From Desulfomonile tiedjei (lineage in GTDB: Bacteria; Desulfobacterota; Desulfomonilia; Desulfomonilales; Desulfomonilaceae): a stretch of DNA of 64,000 bases. Positions 45,155 to 53,537 of the stretch are shown in pieces. Both the position numbers and the translations under genes were made by a program. The stretch is from the NCBI GenBank assembly GCA_016218715.1, contig JACRDG010000040.1, positions 58,277-122,276 on the forward strand. Reading direction: 5' to 3'. A model generated the notes under the pieces. That model saw nothing but the letters and a program-made list of their open reading frames with translations. It was not told the DNA's origin and ran no database searches. Within the stretch, counting starts at the first letter, position 1, and the number at the start of each line of letters is the position of its first letter.

Positions 45155-45578
45155 TAGTAATACGTATTTCATAGTTTGCTCCCGGCTTTTGAGCGAGAGT
45201 GAGTTTCTGTCGGCGGCCCGGGTACGCGAGGGGAGTCCGGGGGCTGAGTTTGCAGGCCGCATGTATTGTTGCCTATTCAACGCATTAACAAATATTTCTG
45301 AGGAATATGAAAGGTTTTACAAGATTGAGTACGAAGACGTTTGGCCTTACCTTGAAAGGAATTACTTTGCTGGGGTGTATCGTCACCTCAACTGGAACTA
45401 CTCTATCGGCGCAAACACTGTCCGGTGCTTGAGGGAGCACCATTCCCCAGGGATGAACGTCTTCTATGGCGACGTCCATAGCGGAGGAGACTATGTGATG
45501 GGGGAGTACATCATTAGTAGTGAAGGTTTTGCGATGGTTCGGGCGATCCTGGCGAGAGCCGAGAAGGAGTGCAAGTGA
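45135..45578 (+). CDS. Unknown 147-aa protein, second gene of the STAND operon
   Basis: No family is recognised. The protein starts MIVRGISSNTYFIVCS and is rich in Tyr and other aromatics in its second half (YEDVWPYLERNYFAGVYRHL). No signal peptide or membrane segment is convincing. The start at 45135 has the strong site GGGAGGTGAGA, inside the end of the NTPase gene, so the two are translationally coupled. The SSNTYFIVC start resembles SSSTSYIVIC in the next protein. It may be a regulator, a sensed partner or a substrate of the radical SAM enzyme; none is shown. Confidence 0.75.
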   Translation: MIVRGISSNTYFIVCSRLLSESEFLSAARVREGSPGAEFAGRMYCCLFNALTNISEEYERFYKIEYEDVWPYLERNYFAGVYRHLNWNYSIGANTVRCLREHHSPGMNVFYGDVHSGGDYVMGEYIISSEGFAMVRAILARAEKECK

Positions 45579-45988
45579 TGAAAATTAGGACAGATTACGT
45601 GACCAACAGTTCCTCAACTTCATATATCGTAATTTGTGATGGACAGTTTACCAGGGCGAAGCTGTCAAAAATGATGGGTATTCCAAAAAAATCGCCATTG
45701 TCTCCGCTGGTGGATGCGCTGTATGACTGCATTCGGCAGACAGGGGAGCCAGCTGAATTGGCGTGGAGGGAAGATCCCAGGTACGGAGACAGTTTGGAGA
45801 CGTTTCTGAAGGGCAGGTTTTCGCACAAGGTCTGGGAAAGGGCTGTGGAAGCACAACAGGAAGGAAAGAGAATTTGGGTGGGAAGTCTTTCTAGTGAAGA
45901 GACGGCTGTAGAAACTCTGTTCTGTTGCGACAGTTTTGAATGGGAAAACGACGAGATGTACATTAATGCTCTGAATTGTGTCTGGTAG
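45578..45988 (+). CDS. Unknown 136-aa protein with N-terminal TNSSSTSY motif
   Basis: The protein starts MKIRTDYVTNSSSTSYIVIC. N-termini of the form (F/Y)V(S/T)NSSSSSF are familiar to me from many unassigned bacterial and phage proteins; their function is not known to me. The rest is an unassigned mixed alpha/beta sequence ending NCVW, with cysteines at CCDSF and CVW. The ATG shares one base with the previous stop (TGATG) and follows AAGGAG. The radical SAM gene follows 7 nt later, so this protein is the nearest candidate substrate for it. Confidence 0.75.
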   Translation: MKIRTDYVTNSSSTSYIVICDGQFTRAKLSKMMGIPKKSPLSPLVDALYDCIRQTGEPAELAWREDPRYGDSLETFLKGRFSHKVWERAVEAQQEGKRIWVGSLSSEETAVETLFCCDSFEWENDEMYINALNCVW

Positions 45989-45995
45989 GCTCGGC

Positions 45996-47063
45996 ATGAG
46001 TTTGGTAATCCGTCGGCATTATCAGCGCGAGCATTACAGCACTGTCTTCTCGCCAGCCACGGGCTTCTTTGCGCGTATTGAGGAGCCCGGGCATAGTGAG
46101 CCCTTCTGGTCTAAACACGGTCCGGAACTGATCGATATTTCCATCACCAACTGGTGCGACAGACATTGCACGACCTGTTATCGCTCCGCAAGTGCCAACG
46201 GAACCCATTTGTCCATAGCGGATTACACAATGATAATGGAGCAAGCCGCAAGCATGGACACCTGCCAGGTTGCTCTCGGTGGAGGAAACCCGAATCAACA
46301 TCCTGACTTCGCTGACATTCTGAAGATAACACGGGAGAGATTCGGTATCATTCCGAACTACACGACAAACGGACGAGGCCTGACCAACGATGTACTGGAA
46401 GCGACAGCCAGATTCTGCGGGGCGGTGGCCGTAAGTGCATATATGCCGTACGAAGATCTAAGTCATACCCTAAGCAGGTTGAACAGCTTTGGGATTAAGA
46501 CCAACATCCACTTTGTACTAGATCGCAGGACTATAGAAACTGCCATTGAATGGCTTCTGCACCGTCCGGAGTGGCTTCGCGGGATTAACGCTTTGATTTT
46601 TCTGAATTATAAGCCAGTTGGGCGCGGAGGTGACCGCAAGCGGCTTCTAAGCGGAAGCACGCGGTGCTCGGAATTCATGGCGCACGCCTTGGGCGCCCAG
46701 GGCACATTCAGGATAGGATTCGACAGTTGCATGGTGTCCGGCTTTGCTCCTTCAGATAAGGTCCATGCCGTCTCTTATGAAGCCTGTGACGCCGGTCGGT
46801 TCACCATGTACGTCTCCGAGACGTTACGGGCATATCCGTGTTCGTTCATGGAAACGGATTACGAAGGAATTCCGGTGACCAAAAGCAACATGATCGAAAT
46901 CTGGAGAAATTCAGCTCTGTTTAGAGAAATTCGGCGAAGGCTGAGCCAACCGCCGTGCCACCGATGTTCTCATCTGGAGTTGTGCAAAGGCGGATGTCCA
47001 GCATTTCCTGAAATCAACCTCTGTGCCGGACGAAACCGGTCTCCAAACGGGCAGCAAGTGTAG
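45996..47063 (+). CDS. Radical SAM protein with SPASM-like C-terminus
   Basis: A 355-aa enzyme with the cluster motif C54-x3-C58-x2-C61 (WCDRHCTTCYRS) and the glycine-rich SAM motif ALGGGNPNQHPDF. The C-terminal third has a cysteine set typical of SPASM-type auxiliary cluster domains: CDAGRFTMYV, AYPCSF, then CHRCSHLELCKGGCPAF and a final Cys. Such enzymes commonly modify peptides or proteins. Viperin-like enzymes lack this SPASM pattern, so it is not a pVip. GGTAGG precedes ATG 45996; a GTG at 45978 is the alternative. It is the last gene of the four-gene operon. Confidence 0.85.
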   Translation: MSLVIRRHYQREHYSTVFSPATGFFARIEEPGHSEPFWSKHGPELIDISITNWCDRHCTTCYRSASANGTHLSIADYTMIMEQAASMDTCQVALGGGNPNQHPDFADILKITRERFGIIPNYTTNGRGLTNDVLEATARFCGAVAVSAYMPYEDLSHTLSRLNSFGIKTNIHFVLDRRTIETAIEWLLHRPEWLRGINALIFLNYKPVGRGGDRKRLLSGSTRCSEFMAHALGAQGTFRIGFDSCMVSGFAPSDKVHAVSYEACDAGRFTMYVSETLRAYPCSFMETDYEGIPVTKSNMIEIWRNSALFREIRRRLSQPPCHRCSHLELCKGGCPAFPEINLCAGRNRSPNGQQV

Positions 47064-47191
47064 CCAGAAGTGTTCGCTGCGGACACTGCCAAGGGGAGCA
47101 TCTGCCTCGCCTGTGATGTTGGCGCTGCAAGATGCCACCATTTTCCCGACATGTTCCGAAGGTGCGGATTTAATACGTGCGTTCGGCCCCC

Positions 47192-47220
47192 TTGCGTCAA
47201 GCGCGGTCCGATTGTACAAT
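47192..47220 (+). promoter_or_regulatory. Sigma-70-type promoter of the ABC-F gene
   Basis: TTGCGT, a 17-nt spacer and TACAAT. Transcription would start near 47227, about 70 nt before the chosen TTG start. This marks the end of the imported-looking operon and the return to core genes. Confidence 0.5.
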
Positions 47221-47295
47221 CTGGGCTACCGCCTCGTGGCCGTCCTGGATTGCAGGGGGCAGAGGCGAGAAAGCCCCGGACTTTGGAGCGAAAAG

Positions 47296-49278
47296 TTGAT
47301 CTTCCTCAGTAACGTAGCGAAATTCTTTAACGGGCAACCCCTCTTTGAGCAGGCGAGCATCAGCGTGCACCGTGGGGACCGCATCGGTATGGTGGGACCC
47401 AACGGCGCGGGCAAGTCCACGATCCTCGGCATGATGGAAGGTGTCATCACTCCTGACGAAGGAGAAGTGTCCATCGAAAAGAAGATCCGGGTGGGCGTGC
47501 TCCACCAGGAACTCATACAGGGAAACGACGGCCCGATCCTGCAAGAGGTCATCAACGTCTCGGAGGAACTTCGAGAGATCAGGGCAAGACTCAAGAAGAC
47601 CGAGAAGGAGATGGAACACCTCTCGGAAACCGCGGACAACGTGGACTCTCTCGTCGAAGAGCACGGCCGGCTGCAACTCGACTTCGAGCGGTACAACGGG
47701 TACAGCCTGGAAGCGCGAGCCCTGAAGGTCCTGCAGGGGCTCGGGTTCAAACCTGGGGACGAGGCCCGCCGCTGGAGCGAATTCTCCGGCGGGTGGCGGA
47801 TGAGGGTGGCCTTGGCCAAAATACTGCTCGCGGAACCGGATGCGCTCCTCCTGGACGAACCGACCAACCACCTGGATCTGGAGAGCCTCCTGTGGGTCGA
47901 AGACTACCTCGCTGGCTTCAAAGGAGCAATGGTCATCGTTTCCCACGATCGCGCGTTCCTCAACAGGCTCGTGAACCGCATCGTCGAAGTGAACCGCGGC
48001 AAGGTCACCGTTTACTCGGGTGATTACGATACGTTCGAGCGAACCAGGCAGATGCAGGACGATATCATCCTAGCCGCGTACAAGAACCAGCAGGAGAAGC
48101 GCAAACACATTCAGAAATTCATCGATCGGAACCGCGTGAAGGCCCGTACGGCCAGTCGGGTGCAGAGCCGGCTCAAGATGCTGGAAAAACTGGAGACCGT
48201 GGAGCCGCCGTCTCGTGCCAAGACGATCAAGTTCAATTTCCCTCAGCCCCCCGCGTGCGGCAGAAGGGTCCTGGAACTGGGAAACATCGTCAAACGTTAC
48301 GGCGAGTTGACGGTGTACGACGATTTCAGCCTCAACGTGGAGCGCGAGGACCGACTCGGCCTGGTCGGACCGAACGGAGCGGGCAAATCGACCCTCCTGA
48401 AGATCGTGGCCGGCGTTACCCCCATAGACGACGGAACGATCAAGTACGGCCACCTGGTGAAAGCCGGTTACTTTGCCCAGCATCAGTCCGAAACCTTCAG
48501 CTCGGATTTCACGGTGCTCGAGGAAGCGGTCTCGGTAACCCGCGGCCTTCAGGAACAGGAGGTGAGGAACCTCCTCGGCGCATTCCTCTTTTCGGGGGAC
48601 GACGTGTTCAAGCGGGTCAAGGTGCTCTCCGGAGGAGAAAAGAGCCGGCTCGCCCTGGTGAAGATACTCCTCGCGCCGCCGAACCTCCTGGTCATGGACG
48701 AACCGACCAACCATCTCGACATCTCCTCCTGCGAAATGCTCGAAGAGGCCCTGAAGAAATACACCGGAACCCTGGTGCTGATCACGCACGACCGGCGGCT
48801 CATGAACAGTGTCTGCACCGGCATTCTCGAGATCACCGGAGGAACCGCCGAGTACTATCCCGGGAACTACGACGACTATCAGTTCAAAAAGAAATTGATG
48901 GAAACCCAGGCGGAAGAAGAACCGGCACCCCAGCCGGTTGCTCCGGTCCAGGACGATGACGCGGACGCTGCGGGTCGCGAGTCACGCAAGGATCGCAAAA
49001 GGAGAGAAGCGCAATTGCGCATCGCTCTCTCCAGGAAACAGGCCCCGATCAGGGACGAAGTCCAGGGAATTGAAAAAAAGCTGGCAGCCAAAGAAGCTCG
49101 GCGCAAGGAGATCGAGTCCATCCTCGCGGATCCCACCAACTACGAGAAGAAGGACCGCATCATGCCGCTCCTGGAGGAAACGCCCGTCCTGGAACAGGAG
49201 ATCAAGCGGCTGGAAACGCGGTGGGAAGAACTCCAGCTCCAGTTGGAACAGATCGAAACGAGCGTGTTGAACGGGTAG
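47296..49278 (+). CDS. ABC-F family ATPase (Uup/EttA type)
   Basis: A 660-aa protein with two ABC ATPase domains and no membrane part, a ribosome-associated translation factor type. Walker A motifs are GPNGAGKST in both halves. Signatures are FSGGWRMRVALAKILL and LSGGEKSRLALVKILL. Walker B motifs are LLLDEPTNHLDL and LVMDEPTNHLDI. The linker with RKHIQKFIDRNRVKARTASR is the ABC-F interaction motif. The C-terminus is a charged coiled coil, as in Uup. The TTG start at 47296 with GGAG 7 nt upstream is chosen because similarity begins there; the frame is open further upstream, past the promoter. Confidence 0.92.
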   Translation: MIFLSNVAKFFNGQPLFEQASISVHRGDRIGMVGPNGAGKSTILGMMEGVITPDEGEVSIEKKIRVGVLHQELIQGNDGPILQEVINVSEELREIRARLKKTEKEMEHLSETADNVDSLVEEHGRLQLDFERYNGYSLEARALKVLQGLGFKPGDEARRWSEFSGGWRMRVALAKILLAEPDALLLDEPTNHLDLESLLWVEDYLAGFKGAMVIVSHDRAFLNRLVNRIVEVNRGKVTVYSGDYDTFERTRQMQDDIILAAYKNQQEKRKHIQKFIDRNRVKARTASRVQSRLKMLEKLETVEPPSRAKTIKFNFPQPPACGRRVLELGNIVKRYGELTVYDDFSLNVEREDRLGLVGPNGAGKSTLLKIVAGVTPIDDGTIKYGHLVKAGYFAQHQSETFSSDFTVLEEAVSVTRGLQEQEVRNLLGAFLFSGDDVFKRVKVLSGGEKSRLALVKILLAPPNLLVMDEPTNHLDISSCEMLEEALKKYTGTLVLITHDRRLMNSVCTGILEITGGTAEYYPGNYDDYQFKKKLMETQAEEEPAPQPVAPVQDDDADAAGRESRKDRKRREAQLRIALSRKQAPIRDEVQGIEKKLAAKEARRKEIESILADPTNYEKKDRIMPLLEETPVLEQEIKRLETRWEELQLQLEQIETSVLNG

Positions 49279-49384
49279 GGCGGTCCGACCGCTCCTCGCA
49301 CGCAATCCTCAATTCGGTGAGCCTAAGTGCAGGTTTTTGCAAATACGGTGACGTGTTTTCATTACCGCACAAGTCTTGCATGTT

Positions 49385-49599
49385 GCGTCCAGAAGGGACG
49401 CACCTTGAATAGCCACGGGTTTCAACCCGTGGAACGAAGGCCCCAGATGAAGACGGTCGGGACCCCGACGGGGTCCACCATGCCCACAATTTGGGGCTCG
49501 CTGTTGGTCGACCCCTCCAGGGTCGGTTTCAAATAAAGGTTGGAAGCCTCTTTCCACGGGTTGAAACCCGTGGCTACTGTTGGTAAGCCCCTTCGGGGC
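49385..49599. repeat. MITE-like element with perfect 23-bp terminal inverted repeats
   Basis: TAGCCACGGGTTTCAACCCG (49410 on) recurs inverted at 49554-49576, 23 of 23 bases matching, and each end is itself a hairpin (CCACGGGTT/AACCCGTGG). A GCGTCC-GGACGC hairpin precedes it (49385-49401) and an AAGCCCC-TTC-GGGGCTT hairpin follows (49585-49601). Elements with CCACGGGTTGAAACCCGTGG are widespread in many bacterial phyla. It fills the gap between the convergent ABC-F and LysR genes; open frames across it are not genes. Confidence 0.75.
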
Positions 49600-49692
49600 T
49601 TCACGGCTGTTCCGAATTCGTGACCCTATTTGTGAAATGCCGTACTGAGCAGCCGCTCAAACAGCGCTCTAAACCGCGATATCCATCTCCGG

Positions 49693-50580
49693 TCAGCTCC
49701 GGACAAGCATCTCGACCAATGCCTCTTTGTACGGAGGGAGAGCCTTGCCCTTGCCCCGAATCACCGCCAGGCGATCGCCCTCGAAATAGTGGCTCAGAGA
49801 GAGAAACTGCACTCTTCTCTCCCTCGGCAACTGCAGCCCCTTTAGCACCGTTGCGAAAGACACGCCGAGCCCCATCTCGACGTACACTGAACTCAGCTCG
49901 ACATTGGAAGACTCCATAATGACATGGTACCTCACCCCGAGCTTGTGAAGTCGTTCCTCCACGCCGAGCCGATTGACATGCTCCGCGGTCTTCGGCGGCA
50001 AGATAAGCGGGTACCTGGCTATCTCCTCCAAGGTGATTCGTTCTCCAGCGACCAGGGGGTGTCCGAGCGGGACGATCAAGACCGTTTCGACCTCTTTCCA
50101 CCGCACGAAGCTCAAATCCCCGGGCACGAGCGACTCCAGGGCAAGCGCGAAATCAACCTCGCCGTTTCTGAGGAGTTCGATGGCCCTCTTTTGGGAGCGG
50201 TCCAATACGGTCAACTGAACCTGCGGGTAACGTTGCGCATATGCGCTGAGCACCGATGGGCACAGGTGATAGAGGGTCGTGAACGGCGCGGCTATTCGCA
50301 ACGGCCCCTGTGGAATCCCTTTCAGCTCGCTCAAGGACCCCATGAAGAGATCGTACCTCTCCAGGGTCTCTGCCGAGAAGCTCAGTAACTTCTCTCCTTC
50401 CGCTGTGAGCCTTATTCTTCGCTTCCCTATCCGTTCGAAGAGCAGACAGCCGAGTTCCTGCTCGAGCGCCTTGATCTGTTGACTGAGTGCGGATTGGGTC
50501 CTGAAGGTGGCTTCCGCTGCCCTGGTGAAGCTGCCCAGGCGAGCAACGTGATGGAACCCGACAATCTGCTGCCATTCCAT
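49693..50580 (-). CDS. LysR-family transcriptional regulator
   Basis: A 295-aa regulator. The winged HTH is at residues about 1-60 (GSFTRAAEATFRTQSALSQQIKALE), followed by a periplasmic-binding-protein-like effector domain. The N-terminus MEWQQIVGFHHVARLGSF resembles CysB-like regulators. It is transcribed divergently from a hotdog thioesterase gene. The 112-bp gap is A+T-rich and holds an ATAC-N18-GTAT dyad (50611-50636), which could be its binding site. The effector is unknown. Confidence 0.9.
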   Translation of the reverse strand: MEWQQIVGFHHVARLGSFTRAAEATFRTQSALSQQIKALEQELGCLLFERIGKRRIRLTAEGEKLLSFSAETLERYDLFMGSLSELKGIPQGPLRIAAPFTTLYHLCPSVLSAYAQRYPQVQLTVLDRSQKRAIELLRNGEVDFALALESLVPGDLSFVRWKEVETVLIVPLGHPLVAGERITLEEIARYPLILPPKTAEHVNRLGVEERLHKLGVRYHVIMESSNVELSSVYVEMGLGVSFATVLKGLQLPRERRVQFLSLSHYFEGDRLAVIRGKGKALPPYKEALVEMLVRS

Positions 50581-50692
50581 GGTAAATAAGATCCTCTAAT
50601 CATTGTCATGATACTTATTAATTTGCTTTATGGTATTAACACCGCTAACAATCGATGGCAAGCGAAATCACGGACCAGGATGGAGCCGAATG

Positions 50693-51130
50693 ATGAGAGA
50701 TTCCCTTAGGCCGGGCTTGGCCTTTCAGTTCAGTTTCGCGGTGACCGAGGACAAAACGGTGCCCCATCTCTTTCCCGAATCACCCGAGTTCCAGGTAATG
50801 CCAAGGGTGCTGGCTACCGGCTTCATGGTGGGATTGATGGAATGGGCCTGTATCCGAGCGGTCAACCCTCATCTGGACTGGCCGAGAGAGCAGACGGTGG
50901 GCACAAGTGTGAATGTGACCCATTGCGCCGCGACTCCGGCAGGATTGACGGTTATCGTGACAGGAAGGCTGGAGCACGTGGAGGGGCGCAAGCTGACCTT
51001 CTGGCTATCAGCCCATGACGGTGTGGACAAAATCTCCGAGGGTACTCACGAACGTTACGTCATCGACGCGGCGAAATTTCGTGCGAAAGCATCCGAGAAG
51101 GGTCTGGTTCAGTCGCGTCAGCCCCGGTGA
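50693..51130 (+). CDS. Hotdog-fold thioesterase, FlK-like
   Basis: A 145-aa protein like fluoroacetyl-CoA thioesterase FlK and related acyl-CoA thioesterases. The segments FPESPEFQVMPRVLATGFMV, GLMEWAC and GTSVNVTHCAATPAG match the family order; Thr in LATG, Glu in LMEWA and His in VTHC correspond to the Thr/Glu/His catalytic positions. It probably hydrolyses a small acyl-CoA, not necessarily fluoroacetyl-CoA. The second ATG (50693) has GGAG at 7 nt; ATG 50690 is possible. It is divergent from the LysR gene and overlaps the kinase gene convergently by 13 nt. Confidence 0.8.
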   Translation: MRDSLRPGLAFQFSFAVTEDKTVPHLFPESPEFQVMPRVLATGFMVGLMEWACIRAVNPHLDWPREQTVGTSVNVTHCAATPAGLTVIVTGRLEHVEGRKLTFWLSAHDGVDKISEGTHERYVIDAAKFRAKASEKGLVQSRQPR

Positions 51131-53301
51131 TAGAAGATGCTGACCGTGTCCTTCTGATCGCCGATGTGCTGGAAGACGCCGTCAAAGGCTTCCTGACATT
51201 CTTCCACGTCGGGACGCCTGTCAGGGTCGAGTTCGAGCATCCGCTCGACCGTTGCTGCCACGTGCTCCATCGTGGTGTGCCGCTTGAGGAACGGGTTGAG
51301 TGCGGCCAGGTTCGGCCGCGATTCTCTCTCTATGCGGACTAGTTGGGCCAGCAGGTCTTTCCGGGTCTTGGTTTTCGGGAAGACCATGGGGAGTTTGCCG
51401 GTCAATAGAACGGTGAGAATCGCGCCCATGCTGTAGAGGTCGGACTGGAAGATGCTCTTGCTCTTGGCCTGCTCGGGGGCCATGTAGGCGAAAGTTCCCA
51501 CCACTTTCCCCTTGAAGATGTCATCCACCGCGCCGGCCCCCACCGCCTTGGCCACGCCGAAATCGATGACCTTGAGCCGGTTGAGTCGTTCATTCTCATC
51601 GACTGTGTAGAGTATGTTGTCGGTCTTGAGGTCACGGTGGATTACTCCCCTCTGCTTGAAGACCCTGAGACATTCGAGAAGCTGATTGATTATCACTTCA
51701 ATGGTGGCGAGGCTGATGTGGCTTTCGGTGGCAAAGGGGGGCCGGTACTTCATTTGCCAGTTCTTTTCGACAAGTTGCGTCAGGTTGTCGCACGGGTAGT
51801 AGCCGTTGATGAGTAGTTTTTCGTCCTCTTGCTCCACCAGCCCGTAATACTCGACGATGTTCGGGTGTTGGTCGGGGGATTGCACGCGCTCATTGAGCGC
51901 TGCTTCATATTCCAACAGGCCCTCGGGATCCCCGAGCGTCATGGATACAGAGGCCTTGACCACTTTCAGGGCGACGATTCGGCTCTTCAATATTCCGATG
52001 CTCACTTTGCCCATGGCACCCGAGGAGATGTCCCCCAGGACCTTGACTTTCTTCCCTTTGACCTTTGTCGGATCGTAGAGGGAATCCATCAGGAGCTTGA
52101 CCAGGCCCGCCATCTCTTCGCGGGTCTTGGTGCTCAGGCCGCGGCTGGTCGCCTCCAGATCCGCTTCGGCTTTCTTTTCGACGGCCGATCGATCGAGGAT
52201 CGCGCTGTACAGATCGACCGCCATCTGAGCCCGTTTGTCCTTTATACGATGCTCGCCGTGATAGGCAACGTTGGATGTGTAATAGCGGTAAGCGAGGAAG
52301 TGCTGGGCAAGTTTGCTATGCGGCTGGGAGCCATAGATCTCGTAGAGTTCCCACGCCTTCTTGAGCAGTGAAGCTCCCCGACGGTTCCTGTTCTTGAGGT
52401 GCTTCACCTGGTGCAAAACCTCTCGGCTATCCTCCAGTGGCCGATAATCCGCCGGCACCTCGTAGAAGTTGGCAAAGTCCACCAGGGAGAGCAGGCACAG
52501 GTGTCTCGAAATCCCACTCAGGGAATTAAGCGTCTCTTGCGTGCCGATGAGGTAGTCGAGCACCTTCTCGTTCAGGAAAGTGGCTATGGAATCCTTGTAG
52601 TAACCGGTGGCAACACGATCGACGGGGAATCCGCAGCGGAACAGGAACCAGGCCAGGTGCATGACATCGTCTTCGATCTCTTTTCTCGTGGCTCTCGTGA
52701 AGACGAAGAACATCTTCTCCGGTTCATGTTCCACCATCAAGTGATGGGTTTCGAGGAGCGCTCTGCGGACGAGGTCGCCGACTCGACTCAGGTTCGTTTC
52801 AGGGGATTCGTTTTCCTGCCGCGGGAGAAAGCAGGGGATCATGGTGGCGGTGGATTCGTCCTCGGAATATCGCTTTCGATATTTGTTGTTTAATTCACTC
52901 AGTTTTTTCTGAATTCCCGCTGTCTCCTGGGCCGAGGGTCTCTGGAGCATCGAAGCGTCAAGCCATTTCACCGCGTAAAGGAAGACGCGGGACTCCGCTT
53001 CGATGCGCTGAATTTCATGACGGCTCTCCAAGAGAGACGTCTGATCGGGGAAGACCTGGGCTGCTCTAATCACGTGATAGAGTGCTTCGTGGTAAGTTAT
53101 TTCTTCCTTTTCGAGGTACGGGAGCAGATCTCTAATGATGATCAACAGATAGGGGACGGTCTTCTCAAGAATTCGGCCGATTTGGCCGATGGGGTTGACC
53201 TCACCCTTCTGCGCCATTTTTGACAGTTCGGCGTAGTGGTGAATAATGCGATACAGGTCGTCCCGCAGGGACCTGGCATCTTGGGGTACGTCGTAGGACA
53301 T
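51118..53301 (-). CDS. Ser/Thr protein kinase with a large unknown N-terminal region
   Basis: A 727-aa protein. The kinase domain lies in the C-terminal part (about 425-715): ISSGAMGKVSIG loop, VALKVVKA with the ATP-binding Lys, catalytic loop HRDLKTDN (H555-D557), DFG in KVIDFGVAKA and APEQA. The kinase is complete and probably active. The N-terminal ~420 residues are helical and unassigned, with Cys and aromatic residues but no membrane segment, so this is a soluble kinase unlike PASTA-type PknB. The TPR gene upstream runs in the same direction and may be functionally linked. Confidence 0.88.
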   Translation of the reverse strand: MSYDVPQDARSLRDDLYRIIHHYAELSKMAQKGEVNPIGQIGRILEKTVPYLLIIIRDLLPYLEKEEITYHEALYHVIRAAQVFPDQTSLLESRHEIQRIEAESRVFLYAVKWLDASMLQRPSAQETAGIQKKLSELNNKYRKRYSEDESTATMIPCFLPRQENESPETNLSRVGDLVRRALLETHHLMVEHEPEKMFFVFTRATRKEIEDDVMHLAWFLFRCGFPVDRVATGYYKDSIATFLNEKVLDYLIGTQETLNSLSGISRHLCLLSLVDFANFYEVPADYRPLEDSREVLHQVKHLKNRNRRGASLLKKAWELYEIYGSQPHSKLAQHFLAYRYYTSNVAYHGEHRIKDKRAQMAVDLYSAILDRSAVEKKAEADLEATSRGLSTKTREEMAGLVKLLMDSLYDPTKVKGKKVKVLGDISSGAMGKVSIGILKSRIVALKVVKASVSMTLGDPEGLLEYEAALNERVQSPDQHPNIVEYYGLVEQEDEKLLINGYYPCDNLTQLVEKNWQMKYRPPFATESHISLATIEVIINQLLECLRVFKQRGVIHRDLKTDNILYTVDENERLNRLKVIDFGVAKAVGAGAVDDIFKGKVVGTFAYMAPEQAKSKSIFQSDLYSMGAILTVLLTGKLPMVFPKTKTRKDLLAQLVRIERESRPNLAALNPFLKRHTTMEHVAATVERMLELDPDRRPDVEECQEAFDGVFQHIGDQKDTVSIFYHRG

Positions 53302-53537
53302 CTCGGGTCGAGGCCTCTATTGCACGAAACTGTCGGGTGCCGTCACAGGCCGGGACCGATCCGCAGAGTAGCTGCGCGACACCCCTTCGGACATAACGGA
53401 CGTTCCACGGCGAAGTGAGCGGTTGCCAAATCTTCTGACCGTTTCACCAAGACGGTTTGGGGGATTGAGCCACGAATTCGGCGCGGTTTCACGACCTCTC
53501 GCAGTGGATCCACAAGAGTAGTCCCCCGCGGGCAGTG

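Noticed and set aside
45996..47063. Radical SAM protein as a prokaryotic viperin
   Set aside because: The SPASM-like cysteine set at the C-terminus and the sequence around the cluster do not fit viperin.
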